Below are positions 42,978 through 54,270 of a stretch of DNA of 64,000 nt, one piece after another. The stretch lies in assembly GCF_030272615.1 (NCBI RefSeq), contig NC_081410.1, forward strand, positions 122,913,640 to 122,977,639, written 5' to 3'. The DNA is from Cryptomeria japonica (Eukaryota; Streptophyta; Pinopsida; Cupressales; Cupressaceae). Position 1 is the first letter of the stretch; every line of letters begins with the position of its first letter. Under the pieces are notes generated by a model. It ran no database searches. It saw only the letters and a list, made by a program, of their open reading frames with translations, and was not told the origin of the DNA. Made by a program: the position numbers and the translations under genes.

Positions 42978-44339
42978 GCCACTCTATCAATCCTTGAGGC
43001 ACTGTCCGCGTGGTGGCCTACAACTAGCTGGAACTCGCCGCGTGGTGTGGAGCAGAGGGTAAGCACCATTGAGAGTTGTTTGTAAAGTGGGTAGTGTGCA
43101 ATGAGTACCAAGGAGTGGCAGAAAAGCAAAAAGATGGTCAATAGCCAAAGAAAAAGCACTGAACAATGCATAAAAATGGTGGAGACTATAGAGGCAACGT
43201 TAGTCGGGGGTCGCCTGACAAAGATGCCAGTGAAGGGTTGCTATTGAGCGTTGATCGGAGAATGCCAGAAGAAAACAAGAGAGGTACGATGTAGGGTTGT
43301 CAACGAGAAAAACAATGAGCCCAGGGATATGTTGCATGAGCTGGTTACAAGGTGCACTGAGAAGTCGATCAAAGGATGCCCAGGATCTCACCAGGAAGAA
43401 AGCATCAAGAACCGTGATCTACAGTGTGCGAAGGATGTGTGGAAAGATCATCGAGAAGATGCTGCTTGGAGCTGGAAGCCAACGGGGGGCTATTGAGCGT
43501 TGATCGGAGAATGCCAGAAGAAAACAAAGAGGTACGATGTAGGGTTGTCAACGAGAAAAACAATGAGCCCAGGGATATGTTGCATGAGCTGGTTACAAGG
43601 TGCACTGAGAAGTCGATCAAAGGATGCCCAGGATCTCACCAGGAAGAAAGCATCAAGAACCGTGATCTACAGTGTGCGAAGGATGTGTGGAAAGATCATC
43701 GAGAAGATGTTGCTTGGAGCTGGAAGCCAACGGGGAGGATGTCGTCAAATGAGGCACTGTTGGAGGCCGAAGTACGATAGGACACAATTTGTCAGGTCTG
43801 TAGAGGGTCAGCAAGGTACAGGGATTGGCTGGAGAATCGTCGAATTCAAAACATAGATAGCCTGTGGTTGGATCAGACGGAAGACAAAAGGGGTTGATTC
43901 GATGATGGAGAGTTCAGATGGCTAGTACAGAGATCACCTACAGACGAGATAGAGTACGGTACCGCCCATATACTAAAAACTTTTCAAATCTTTTTTTTTT
44001 ACTTTTTTAATTTATAAAAAATACAACTTTACAAGGCCCCCTATTTTTTATTTTAGATATATTTTGTGAATGTAAAAATTTTGGAATAAATATGCAAAGT
44101 ATAAATTTCTTTAATAAATTTGTTCCCTTAAGCTTCAAATGGCTATTTCTCGAGCCTCTAGAGTCTGATTCGAGTCCAACAAAAGGCAATTTTGGCTAAA
44201 AATGGCCTTCTAGATCCAATGGTGGCCTTAGATCTAGCTTAGGAAGCTCCAAAATTGCCCTACACCACAAATCTACAAAAAAGCCAAGCTTGAAATGCAC
44301 CAAGATCTCTCCAAAATGACTATCAAAAGGCACTCTAAT
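42978..44339 (-). other. Copia-1 leader, right part
   Basis: No coding domain. It includes the second copy of the GCCAC duplication, a 249-bp tandem duplication and AT-rich sequence up to the PBS. Open frames here (43251-43856) come from the duplication and match nothing known. Confidence 0.55.
43241..43735. repeat. 249-bp tandem duplication in the copia-1 leader
   Basis: CTATTGAGCGTTGATCGGAG begins at 43241 and again at 43490. The two units differ by one 1-bp indel and one C/T change that I can see. Both end CCAACGGGG. Being about 99 percent identical inside an old, decayed element, it is a recent event. Confidence 0.95.
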
Positions 44340-44354
44340 GGCGCTCCAATACCA
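44340..44354 (-). other. Copia-1 primer binding site
   Basis: Minus strand reads TGGTATTGGAGCGCC next to the LTR end CTACA. It is a decayed form of TGGTATCAGAGC. Confidence 0.7.
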
Positions 44355-44825
44355 TGTAGGAATTGGCTATGAAACAGCCACCCAAGATCAAGAGGCCTAA
44401 TGAATAGCACAACAAAACAATAGAACAAATGCGACAAGAACAATCTGCATTCTCATCAATGATGCAAAGAACTGAAAAAATGTGCATAGTAGTCCCCTTG
44501 GTTATATAGCCAAGGTGAGTACAAAGGAGTGAATGAGATAATGACAAGTGTCCCTATCTCGTGATATGATAACCTATATGAAATGTTACCACCCCACCAA
44601 AAGTGGATAGGTGATAGTATGATAACACCACAAAGGTGGATCACCCACCAAAGGTGGAAAAGTGCAACCACTATAAGTGGATATGATAAAGAGATAACAT
44701 GATAAGTCTACCTCAACTGGAAATGCTCCAACAACTCCTATGTAGTTCCCTGAGTAAGCTTAAGTGACGTGTAATTAGGACTAGGTGAGAAATAACTAAG
44801 ATAAAATACCTTAATTACACCAACA
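44355..44825 (-). mobile_element. Copia-1 5' LTR
   Basis: 471 bp, from TGTAGGAATTGG to CACCAACA on the plus strand, partner of 22944-23385. Its right flank is CCTTG and then the continuing hAT-3 frame. Confidence 0.92.
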
Positions 44826-44830
44826 CCTTG

Positions 44831-45868
44831 ATCTCATATTGGAAGATCTTGGGAATATTTCATGGATCAAAGCATGTGTGAAGATAGCAAAGAGAATATT
44901 TGTACATTCATATATAATTATACATGGGTCCTCAACCTAATGAGGCAATTTGGAGGGCAGAAAGAGTTTGCTCATCCTGGAATAACCCGATTCCCATTCA
45001 ATTTCATCACCACATTACAATCCTTGATTCAAGCAAAGGGAGCTTTGAAGTGCATGCTAGTTAGAGAGAAATTGACTTCCTCATTGTATGTTAAGACAAA
45101 TGTAGGAGTTGATGTGGCAAATTGAATTTTTTGTAAGCAAGGCTTCCGGCCACTGACTGCAGAGATTGTATAGGTAAATCTAATTCTAAATTATGTTTTT
45201 ATTCATATTTTTCTTTTATTTGCTTATGTATGTCCACACTTGTGTTAATGTTTCACAATAATTGCAATTCATAGAGCATTTAGTGATTCTCCTACAAGTT
45301 GTTGATGGGAAGAAGCCATCTATGGGCTACATATATGAGGGCATGGATAGGGCCAAGGAGGCCATTAGATCCACTTATGTGGGAGTTGAAGATAAGTATT
45401 GCCCCATTGGAAAATCTTTGATAGATGATGACACCACTAATTTCACAAACCCCTACACACAGCAGCTTATTTCCTCAATCTGACATTCCAATTCCAACCT
45501 GATTTCAAGGCGGATGAGGAGGTTCTAAGCAGGCTCTACACAATAATAGAGCAGATGATGCTTGATTCTAGTATTGGACCACAAATAGTCACTGAGATTG
45601 AGATCTTTACACTTGCACAAGTAAATAGCTTTGCCCGAGATAAGTGCAAGGCAAGATGGTTAACATTGCAGCCAAGTAAAAATCTATTAAGGGCATAATT
45701 TAAGTTTAATAATTAAAACTTCTCCTCTTTTTATATTACTATTAAATATTTGAACTTAAAGTTAGATAATGTGATTGAATTTTTTTCTTATCTTTAATGC
45801 ATGGTGTGAAAGATTTGGTGCGAATATACCAAATCTTCAAAGGATTGCAATTCGAGTATTGAGCAAAC
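44831..45868 (+). pseudogene. hAT-3 transposase, 3' part
   Basis: Resumes exactly where 22943 stopped: CATHCL is followed by DLILEDLGNISWIKACVKIA. Then GITRFPFNFITTLQSLIQAK (to 45125), an intron-like gap, MGYIYEGMDRAKEAIRSTYV (45262-45480), EVLSRLYTIIEQMML (45510-45560) and, after another gap, ERFGANIPNLQRIAIRVLS to about 45868. There the dimerisation domain is cut off by a gypsy element and not found again. Stops and frameshifts are scattered. Confidence 0.85.
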
Positions 45869-45906
45869 TATAGTCAACAAATTATGCTGAGTCATTTATA
45901 AATAAA

Positions 45907-46223
45907 TGTTGGTTAGCTGACAGTATTTATGTATGTAGTAGTTAGTCGGCTATGTTATGTAATTATGGTTTTTGTCTCCGATGAGTAGTTATTTAGCACT
46001 TCCGAACGATTGGTATCTTAACCAACCACGGACTATTTATGTACTCATTTTGGATGTCTTGAGGACCTCTTACTATTGTCATGTAGACATTGCATATTGG
46101 AATGAATGATCTATCTTTCTAAAACTATATTGTACCTAGTATTCTATGTTCTGATATTCCATGATCTATAAGTTACTTTCGTTTACTCTGTATGTAAGTA
46201 ATATTTCTCTACTTGAGTAAACA
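45907..46223 (+). mobile_element. Ty3/gypsy 5' LTR (probable)
   Basis: It starts TGTTGGTTAGC and ends GAGTAAACA, then TTTGGCGCCATTATC as primer site. The right boundary is firm; the left boundary is chosen by the TG rule and could lie 30-40 bp further left. The 3' LTR partner was not found. Confidence 0.6.
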
Positions 46224-46225
46224 TT

Positions 46226-46240
46226 TGGCGCCATTATCAA
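46226..46240 (+). other. Gypsy primer binding site (TGGCGCC type)
   Basis: TGGCGCCATTATCAA begins 2 bp after the LTR end. TGGCGCC is the usual start of PBS sequences in plant Athila/Tat or Reina-like gypsy elements. Confidence 0.7.
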
Positions 46241-46279
46241 TATAAATCTGGGAAATATTATTCATAGATAGGCAATATG

Positions 46280-47316
46280 GAAACAAACAATATGGCGATG
46301 CAATTGGCCAAATGATTGAAGAACTCAAAATAACTAAAACCAAAGAGGAAGAGTACACGACGAAAGACGATTTAACACAAGACCCGGTATACTTGTGGGA
46401 AGTATCCATCAACTTGCATGTTCGAAGGAAGACTCTCCAACGAGAGCTCCCTGAGAGGATCATCCGAGATAACCTGATAGTGAACAACGAAGTTAACCAT
46501 CTCCTTTGAAGGATACCAAGGTTGTTGCCACATAACTTTATTGCCCTTTGAGATCTTCGAGTAAAAAGGGATCAAGAGCAATGTTAGCAACAGATACTAC
46601 AACGGTATGAAGAGAGGAACTAGAGAGAGGAAGAAGAACGTGATACAAGCAAACGTCGTACATATGGCAATTAATGCCCGTGCAACCAAACAAAGATTGA
46701 ACATATACTGTAAGCAGTTGAAAGGAGCAAAAGGGATCGATGAAAAGATCTCTTAGACTAAGAGAGCAAAGTGAACGATGATGACAGCTATGGAGAATCA
46801 TCGAGGAATCAAAAAGTGCTACCAGAAGTAAAAGTATAAGTGTCAACAGAAGCCATAATTGGGAGAGATGAAAACCATCCAATGAAGAAGGCACAACACG
46901 TCATACGTGGAGTGAGTGGGAGGAGATTGCCAGACACCTACCACTCCCTTACAAAGTAAATGAAGATCTTGCTGACCAAGCAAGCAACCAATCCATATAG
47001 TCAGTATTAGAAGAGGTAACCAATCTGGAGAGTCTGTATGGGATGTGGAGGATGGAGAAAACCTTGAAAATGAGGTTGTCAAAGTACTTAAGAAAAATAT
47101 GTACCACATCGAGAAACTGACAATATCAGAAGAACCAAGAACTAAGCCAAAGACCAGAAGGAGAAGAGAATCTAGTGACGAGGAAGGTAACCAAGGTGCA
47201 AGGGGCATTGAAGGTGGATGTGTAGAGGCCTCGCACGTGGTTGTGAGTGCAAGTGTAGTACCGAAACGTCAAGAGCAAAACAATCCAATCAGGTCTTGGG
47301 CACAGGGTACATACTA
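46280..47316 (+). pseudogene. Gypsy gag, N-terminal part
   Basis: Degenerate charged frames (46312-46509 and 47045-47329) between the primer site and recognisable capsid sequence. No domain is clear by itself; the assignment rests on position. Many stops. Cut at 47316 by a solo LTR. Confidence 0.4.
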
Positions 47317-48638
47317 TGTTGGATATTAGAGTTGTTGGAATGTGTTGTTGTCATTGATGTCAACATATTCCTCTGTTGCAGAGAATTGGTTCAGTTGGTT
47401 TGGTTGCAGATGTGCTGATGCAGATTAATGGGTTTTGAGATGCTTATCTCTAGTTGATTCAGTATGAGTATCAGTGTTCTGGAAGGTGATTTTATCGAGT
47501 TATGTGATTCGATGTGATGGTTGGTTTTTCTGTTGGTTTTGTATTGCAGAGAGTTGTGATTTTTGGAGTGTGTTGCTCCGAAATTGATTCTTTATGTGGT
47601 GCAGATTTTTGGAGAGTGTTTGGGATGTTCATGTGTGTCCTCTGTTCAGGTTGTTTATGATTTGGAACTTCGCAAGCATATCTTTCAGTTTGTTGTTGGT
47701 GTTCTTGAGCTTCGGTGATGAAATGATGATGATTCTTGTTATCCGAGTTGTTGCGGTGGAATTCATGTTGCTTGTTGATGTTCTCTGATCGTGTTCTATG
47801 TCTTTTGATGGTTTGCGTTGATCGTGGTGCGCGTTATTGAAGAGTTTATTGGTTTGGTGGTATTCTTCGTGTTATACGACCTTTTGGCCGACCTGATGGT
47901 TCTTGCATGTTGTGGATGATCTTGGCAAGTTATTCGGTGGTGTTGTGTGTTCAAGGATTTGATTTGGGTCCATGCTATGTCCTTGCTGACATTGTATTGG
48001 TCCGCATATGAATTTATGTATCGTGTGATGTAATTTTGTAATTAGGTCTTATGAGTTGAGCCAAACTTAAGGTTAAGGTTGATGATTTGTATAAATAAGT
48101 GTGTTGATCATGTAAGATGTGTGTTTGCGGTTGTATCTATGATCTGTGAGAGTATTGTATGAGCGAACAAGCGAATTAATCTTTCGGTAGTGGAGAAGCA
48201 CAGAGAAGTGTTGTGTAGATAGTGTGCTTAACCGGAACTGTAATCAGGCATTTAGAGATGCTATTCTTTCAGTTCATGTAATCCGGATTGTTGTCCGATC
48301 TTTCTAAGGCAGTGAGCCTTCCCAAGGTTGTAGCCCTTTGTTGTTTATGAGCAGTGAGCTCTAGGCAGTGTGCCTAAATGCATGTGCATTCCCCATTGTA
48401 ATATTTACACATACTACTATAGAGTATCATCATATTGTGGGTAGGTTCCCACCGTGGTTTTTCACTTGACCGGGTTTTCCACGTCAAAAATCCATGTGTT
48501 ATGTGTCTTGTTGATGTGGTGTTTATCTTTGCTATTGATGTTCCTGATCAGATCTAAAGTTGAGATTAATTTGTTTAATCCGGTGAAAACTAATTCACCC
48601 CCCCACCCCTCAATTTTCCTCCATTGTTGTTGCCAACA
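47317..48638 (+). mobile_element. Solo copia-type LTR, 1.3 kb, inside the gypsy gag
   Basis: TGTTGGATATTAG start and GTTGCCAACA end; flanks TACTA (47312-47316) and TACTG (48639-48643) fit a 5-bp duplication with one change. The inside has the SIRE-like end phrase CCACCGTGGTTTTTCAC and a C-rich stretch (about 48597-48610). No PBS or coding part is attached. Gag sequence continues on both sides. Confidence 0.75.
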
Positions 48639-48800
48639 TACTGATCAAGAACGATATTGAATCCCCTAGCGAGTCCAAATGTTAAACGAAAGAAACTCCC
48701 TAAGTTCACAACGAATGGATCAGGGGATCCTATAAGGCACTATAAGATGTGTTAAACCATCTAGTTGGCAAGCGGTCAAATTTGAGGTTGGATTCCTTCT
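48639..48800 (+). pseudogene. Gypsy gag, capsid start
   Basis: In one frame KLPKFTTNGSGDPIRHYKMC (about 48696-48752), matching the start of the gypsy capsid domain. A stop follows, then another LTR-like insertion. Confidence 0.55.
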
Positions 48801-49480
48801 AAGGCCGACCTAGCAAATTCAAAAGAGAAAATTAAATATAAAATATAATTGAGTCTGAGAGGGCTGACTCACCACCCTATGTAGAGGGCCGACCCTTGGT
48901 GAAATGGTGCCCCTCTCATATATATGAGGTGACATTTCAGTCATTGATACATTCATTCAGTGAATTAAAGAAGAAATAGCAGACCAGTCCGAATTCATTA
49001 CAAAGCAGTCCGAATTCAAGGGGCAGATTAATAATAATAGCAGAGCGAATCAACTGAAAGTAATACTGAGCAGATCAAACATAGTTGGAAGAGCAGTTCA
49101 TTATATGAAGACAGAGTATTAGTGAAGAGCAGATCAATAAAACAGTGAAGTGCAGGTCGTCACCATTGAAGAGCAGGTTGACTGATACATGCAGAGTGAA
49201 TACCATTGAGGGCAGACCAAATAGATACACAGCAGATTGGACTCCTAAGGATCGGGATATCTCCAGCAGTTCGTATATAAATATAGCAGATTGATATCTT
49301 GTATAGATCAAGATTGTTATTGGCCTCATCGTTGGGCCTCATTGTAACTGAGTTGATTCAATATAATAGAGACATAATTGCTGTGTTTTTCTCCCTCGAG
49401 TAGGAGGGTTTCAGTGTCCATATTGTTAATTTGTCTAATTGCTCTTAATCTGATCTAAAATCAACAAAAGTGATAAATAT
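48800..49480 (+). mobile_element. LTR-like insertion with GCAGA repeats
   Basis: It separates two gag parts. It contains at least ten GCAGA(T/C/G) motifs between 48980 and 49270, and a LTR-like end GATCTAAAATCAACA at about 49452-49466. Exact left end and target duplication were not established. Confidence 0.5.
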
Positions 49481-50350
49481 TATTGGTTAAGGGCATTTCC
49501 TGCAATGTTACAGGGAATACCCATCTGCTGGCTCTCAGAACTAGAAAATGAATAGAAAATCTTGGGGAGCATGCTGAAGAAGGCATTTCAAGCAGAGTTT
49601 AAACTCCTACAAGATGATAATGAGATTGCTGCTGAAATCTTTAATACAAACAAGGGAAGCATGAGAACCTACAAACTTACAATCGTAGGCTCGAGGAGTT
49701 GTTGGGTAAGATGGAGAACCAACCAGTCAAAAAAGATAGTTCATCAAGGGACTGATCCCCTGATTGCAAAAGAAAATGAAAGTAGTATCTTCATCCTCAT
49801 ACAATGATGCTATTCGAGCGATGGACATTGAGAGTGAGAACAAAACATAATAGGGAAAGAAAAAATCATGCGACGATGAGAGCATTGAGGATAGCAGCAG
49901 TGACTGTGAATCAAAGATAGTACAAGCCTTGAGACAGGCTATGTTGCACATGATGAACTAAAGGTCACGAAAGAGAATCCCAAGGAAAACAAAGAAATGG
50001 GGTACACGGATTGTAAAGTAGGTCATATAAAAACTTGTCCAAAAAAATTGTTTTGTGACATTTGTCAAGTACTACACATTCCATAAGGAATGACCGTACA
50101 ACCTAAAAACAAGAAGCACACAAGTGCACTTTTCTCAAGGGGAACAAACAACCCCACAGACCACACCACCAAAACCACCTACAAACTCCAATGCATTGCC
50201 TGCCAAATACCACAAGTGAGGAAATAATAACCACTATAACAACAATAACAACAGCAGCCCAAGAAGCAGAATATAGTACAATGCAAAGGGAAGACCAATG
50301 ATCTAGTGTTAGAAGTGCAATGAATGGGATCACTTTGCTCCATAGTGCCT
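49481..50350 (+). pseudogene. Gypsy gag, capsid C-terminal part and zinc knuckle
   Basis: FPAMLQGIPICWLSELENE, then MLKKAFQAEFKLLQDDNEIA and, in the next frame, YNRRLEELLGKMENQP: typical gypsy Retrotrans_gag. Near 50308-50350 a knuckle of CX2CX4HX4C form remains (KCNEWDHFAP) with stops replacing two residues. Confidence 0.7.
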
Positions 50351-50789
50351 AAATGGTCAAAACAACTCGAGAATGTTCTGCAAGCCGTGTTGACATAAGA
50401 ATAATGAAGATATCGACCACCCGGAGTAGAAAGGGGTGAATATGTTGGCCATAGAGGAACCAAGGAAGGAACATTTGGCGATCACCAGGTTACAAACAAA
50501 GAAGGCGATATACCTAGGTCCTTGTATGAAGGAGAGACTTTGGGAAGCCAAAGCCAACATGAAACGAACAATGGCGAATAAGAGAAGAACCTCCAATGAA
50601 GCTACCAATACTCCACTATAGTTGGAGTTTGAGAAGAATATAGCATGACAAGTGTTGCAAACAACAATACTCGTAAAGGTAAAAGACCACCTACAAACCA
50701 TATCACAATTAAAAATGGCAATCACTAATACAATTGATGACGACACAAAACCACCATAACCAATGTAAGCCACAAGAGGAACCATCAGT

Positions 50790-51330
50790 GAAACCACCAA
50801 GTGAAGGTAACTAAGGCATTGATCCTATGTTGTTAATGGTGAGCATTGGTAGGAAGTCCATTGTTGTCGAGATAGAAATAATGGGAAAGAAGCTGACAAA
50901 TACCATCGTAGACGAAGGCTCAGGAGTCAATGTGTTGCCTGAAGAAACTTGGAAATGCCTTGGAAGACCAATACTCTGGCCACCAACCTTCCACTTGGTG
51001 GGTGTCGACCAACATGGCATCAAGCCGTTGGGAACACTGATGGCACAAAAAGAAACAATTGGGACAACAACAATTTTTCTTGGACTTCGTAGTCATCCCG
51101 TTGCTAAAGACAGTGTGCAATGCACTCCTTTGGAGGGGATGGTTGATTACTCCCAAGGCGAATCATAATTGGAAGTGGAACACACTCTCAATCAAGAGTG
51201 AACAGAGGGAAGTACATCATCGACCTGAGAATACAGGCAATGAGCAAGGAATCGACATCCTCCAAATCAAAGTCCAAAGACAAAGAGTCGAGTATGGACA
51301 AAGTAAGAAAAAGCATGAAGCCAAATGATG
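50790..51330 (+). pseudogene. Gypsy aspartic protease remnant
   Basis: Frame 50827-51168 reads SIVVEIEIMGKKLTNTIVDE with GSGVNVLPEETWKCLGRP and HGIKPLGTLMAQK, the conserved retropepsin domain of plant gypsy elements. The catalytic D-G/S-G has become Asp-Glu-Gly. The following frame (51059 on) repeats the end of the domain, GWLI, in another frame. Confidence 0.85.
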
Positions 51331-51639
51331 AAGGGGTGCTCAAGATGGAATAATATTTTGAAGATGAGAAGAGTTTCCTAGAATTACTATTCCACTGGCC
51401 AATGGAAGACTATGAAGCCTTCCACACCAAATGCAACATGCCACAAATTGGGGAAGTCAAGGAAGGCGACTAAGGTGTCAAGAGTGATACTTCCTAGAGT
51501 ACAAGGAGTACAAAGAGGGAGTGGCATGGGTGGATGACATGCCCGCCCATCATTTTGAAAAGGGCAAGGCAATAAAATATGAGGAGCCGAATTTAAAGAA
51601 GATAAATTTGAGCAATGAAGACAACCCGAACATCATCTT

Positions 51640-52080
51640 GGTTGGTGATGACTAGGACCCAATACTAAAGGTAGTTGCATTCAAAATATTCACCGAATAT
51701 AAGGACACCTTCACTTGGACGTACAAGGACTTGAAGGGTATACCACCAGAGCTCTACTTACATGAAATTCCCCTCGTACCTTGTGTGCAATCAATACAAA
51801 AGAGACCTTACAAGATGATTAAGAATTATGCCACCAAGGTACATGAGGAAATTGAGAAAATGTTAGATGCGAGCATAATTTTCAAAGTAGGAAGAAACAT
51901 GTGGATCTTGCTGATTGTAATTTTCCTCAAGAAGGCAAACTGAATCACGATATGTGTGGACTTCAGGCGCCGGAATGCAGCAATAATCAAAAATCCATTC
52001 CCAATCCCATTTACTAATACCATATTGGAGGAAGTTGTGAGCCATGATCTAGACCATGTTCATTACAACCTTCACCTTCA
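51640..52080 (+). pseudogene. Gypsy reverse transcriptase, N-terminal remnant
   Basis: 51731-51943 reads MKGIPPELYLHEIPLVPCVQ, then RPYKMIKNYATKVHEEIEKM and IVIFLKKAN. The next frame gives ICVDFRRRNAAIIKNPFPIP. This is the start of RT, ahead of the catalytic YxDD box. The sequence departs from RT at about 52075, so the palm is missing. No RNase H or integrase follows. Confidence 0.8.
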
Positions 52081-52399
52081 CCACAAATAGATTTTGGGCA
52101 CTAACTTATCCCCCATCACACTAGAGGAGGTTGATCCACAATTTGATCGGATCACTAAGGCTAAGGATCATATCTTTAGGAATGAGGACCTCAATTGGGT
52201 TTGACCAAGTGGATAGAGTTGCAAAGGTAGGCAAAGGTAGTAGCCATGGCACTGGAGGATAGAGAACGAGCAGAAACCTTGGATGTTGGTGTGGGTGTCA
52301 CTAAGATAGAACCAGATATCATGGCTGCAACATCATCCAAGAACTATATTAGACACCCACATAGGAGCGTTAATATACTCCTTTGAGCCATAGACCTCT
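52081..52399. other. Unassigned sequence after the gypsy break
   Basis: Includes short runs that could be gypsy-derived, but no clear domain. The gypsy 3' part and its LTR are not seen. Confidence 0.3.
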
Positions 52400-52770
52400 A
52401 GCTTTTGTTTTGATATTTGCTTGAAACTTTCAATGCCATGGATTTCATATTCCATGAGTTTTGTATACACTTGACAATATTCATATATCTAAATGTGTTA
52501 TTTCCTTTAGCTAAAATTTACATTTCTACTTATGTGATCAATGCATACTTGTGTATGTGATCAAAGTAGTTCATGTTTGATGATGTTATGTCTTTAAGGT
52601 TTATTTATTAAATGATGCATGAAACAAGTTTTCATCCTTAAAAAATATTAAATTTCTTCGGTTCTTCAATTTGCCTTGCCTTTGCCAAGTTTGTGTCGAG
52701 TCCGAATCTGAGTCCAAAATCAGCTTGTTGAGTCCAAGACAAGTCCAAGTCTTGTAACACTAATATAAAT
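52400..52770 (-). repeat. hAT-end-like repeat, copy 1
   Basis: Parallel to 54965-55310: both share phrases near CATATTCCA(T/C)(G/A)AGTTTTGTA, TTATTTCCTT(T/C)AGCTAAAAT and CAGCTTG. On the minus strand the right end reads AGTGTTACAAGACTTGGACT and then several GACTC motifs, like a hAT terminus. The other end was not found. Confidence 0.5.
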
Positions 52771-52789
52771 AAATAAACCCAAGCTCTAA

Positions 52790-54270
52790 TAGGGGCATAC
52801 CATTATTATATCTATCGTATTTTGATAAATGACATGTTATTTGATAGAGCTTTCTATTTTTGAATTCCCTTTGAAGTTGTCTTTTTCATTTATTGCTTTC
52901 CAAATATTTTCCAACGGATGCCTACACCTAAGTTAATTTTCACCTCACCAAACAAATAAATAAATTATTTGCTTGGATCAAGGGCTAAACACCCATAAAT
53001 GAATTGTTAATAATTAAGAGGTCTAAACAACAGTCAGGGAATCCCACGGCCAACAATTACTGCAAAAGCATGGGCAGAACTTATTAAATTTAACCTGGCA
53101 TGACACAGGTATGGTTGAAGCTCAACTCTGTCTGGTAAACCCAATTCATATAAGGGAATTCACAGGGGAAGGTGAAAACCAAGGCACTCATGGAGCATGC
53201 AGCTAGTAAGTTCAGCAAATTCCCCCACAATACTCCATTTTGGCATCCAGGTGAATTGCAGACCAGCCAATGAAGTGGGAAAATGTAGCATGAGGAGAAA
53301 GGCAAGGGAATTGAAAAAGATACGTGTAAGTGCAGTAGAGAATATGGGAAACAATGAAGGTAGACTGTAGCTGCACTACAAAGAATACACTTAATAAGTT
53401 TTTTCAGGATTCATGCTTTCGTTAAATCTATAAAGTTAGATTGTAAGCAGTTGCAATCCAAAATGATAACCATGTAGATTTTTAGTATGCTGCCATGTTA
53501 AACCATAGCTTAATTTTAGCTTTTTGTCCTTTAATGTCATGCCACTGGGTTGAAGCCATTCTAATGTATGTAATACCTTAAGAGAAGACGACAACCATAT
53601 TTCTCTTTACCATATGCAAACATGATATTACAAACCAAACATATAGTTATATCCCACAGGACTGCAATGCAGCATAGTCTCCAAATGAGGCATATTATGT
53701 CTATCTCGTAGAAAGCATTGGGCAGGGCCATGTGATTAGGTGAAATGGTGTACCTTGCAACCATTTCTGGGCAATGATTTGCACATAAGATACAGATTAA
53801 ATGGTTTCCTTTTTATTTGCAGAAAATTTAGCATACAGAATAAATGTTTTAGGAATCAGTACCAACTATAAAGATTGCATTATTTTCCAGTGATACTGAG
53901 GGTATGTTCATTGTACTACATTAGTGTTTTCCCACGATCTCTGTTGTTGTTGGAACATAAATTACCCTCTTTCTACTTGGACATAGAATGGCTACTAAAT
54001 GATGTCAAAGAAACCCTCAAGGGAAGAAAATCTGTTATTTTGATGCTCGCTAGTTGATATTCCTGCTTTTGACAGAAAACTCAACCCAACTTGCATGTCT
54101 GCTTTTGTAAAGTTAATGTTATGTGTTCCACAAAAGATCTTGCTTTAAAAAGATCAAGACCTTACTTATTATCCAGACTTCTAACTGATTCTCAAATATG
54201 TTCAAGTCAGTGGTCCTGCATGTTATGTATTACAATTCAAATATATCTTTGCACTGACACATCATCAAGG
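52790..54270. other. No recognised gene
   Basis: Short frames (53090-53354, 53561-53764, 53875-54057) match no family I know. The low repeat content here is notable but not diagnostic. Confidence 0.35.

Larger units (their letters stand above)
22944..44825 (-). mobile_element. Copia-1: copia-type element inserted in hAT-3, itself carrying nested insertions
   Basis: The span is bounded by LTRs at 22944-23385 and 44355-44825 and by the 5-bp target duplication CCTTG at 22939-22943 and 44826-44830. Minus orientation is shown by the PBS TGGTATTGGAGCGCC (44354-44340) beside the right LTR and the purine tract AAGGGGGGGTTT beside the left LTR. Its own internal DNA is 23386-27890 plus 42978-44339. 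Only gag and a broken protease are recognised; integrase, RT and RNase H are absent. The 15-kb middle belongs to copia-2 and its passengers. Confidence 0.9.

Noticed and set aside
43251-43856. Overlapping 118-codon plus-strand frames with repeated sequence
   Set aside because: They come from the 249-bp tandem duplication in non-coding leader and match no protein family.
53090-53354. Possible exon-like frames near 53090-53354
   Set aside because: No family resemblance on either strand and no splice-site support.
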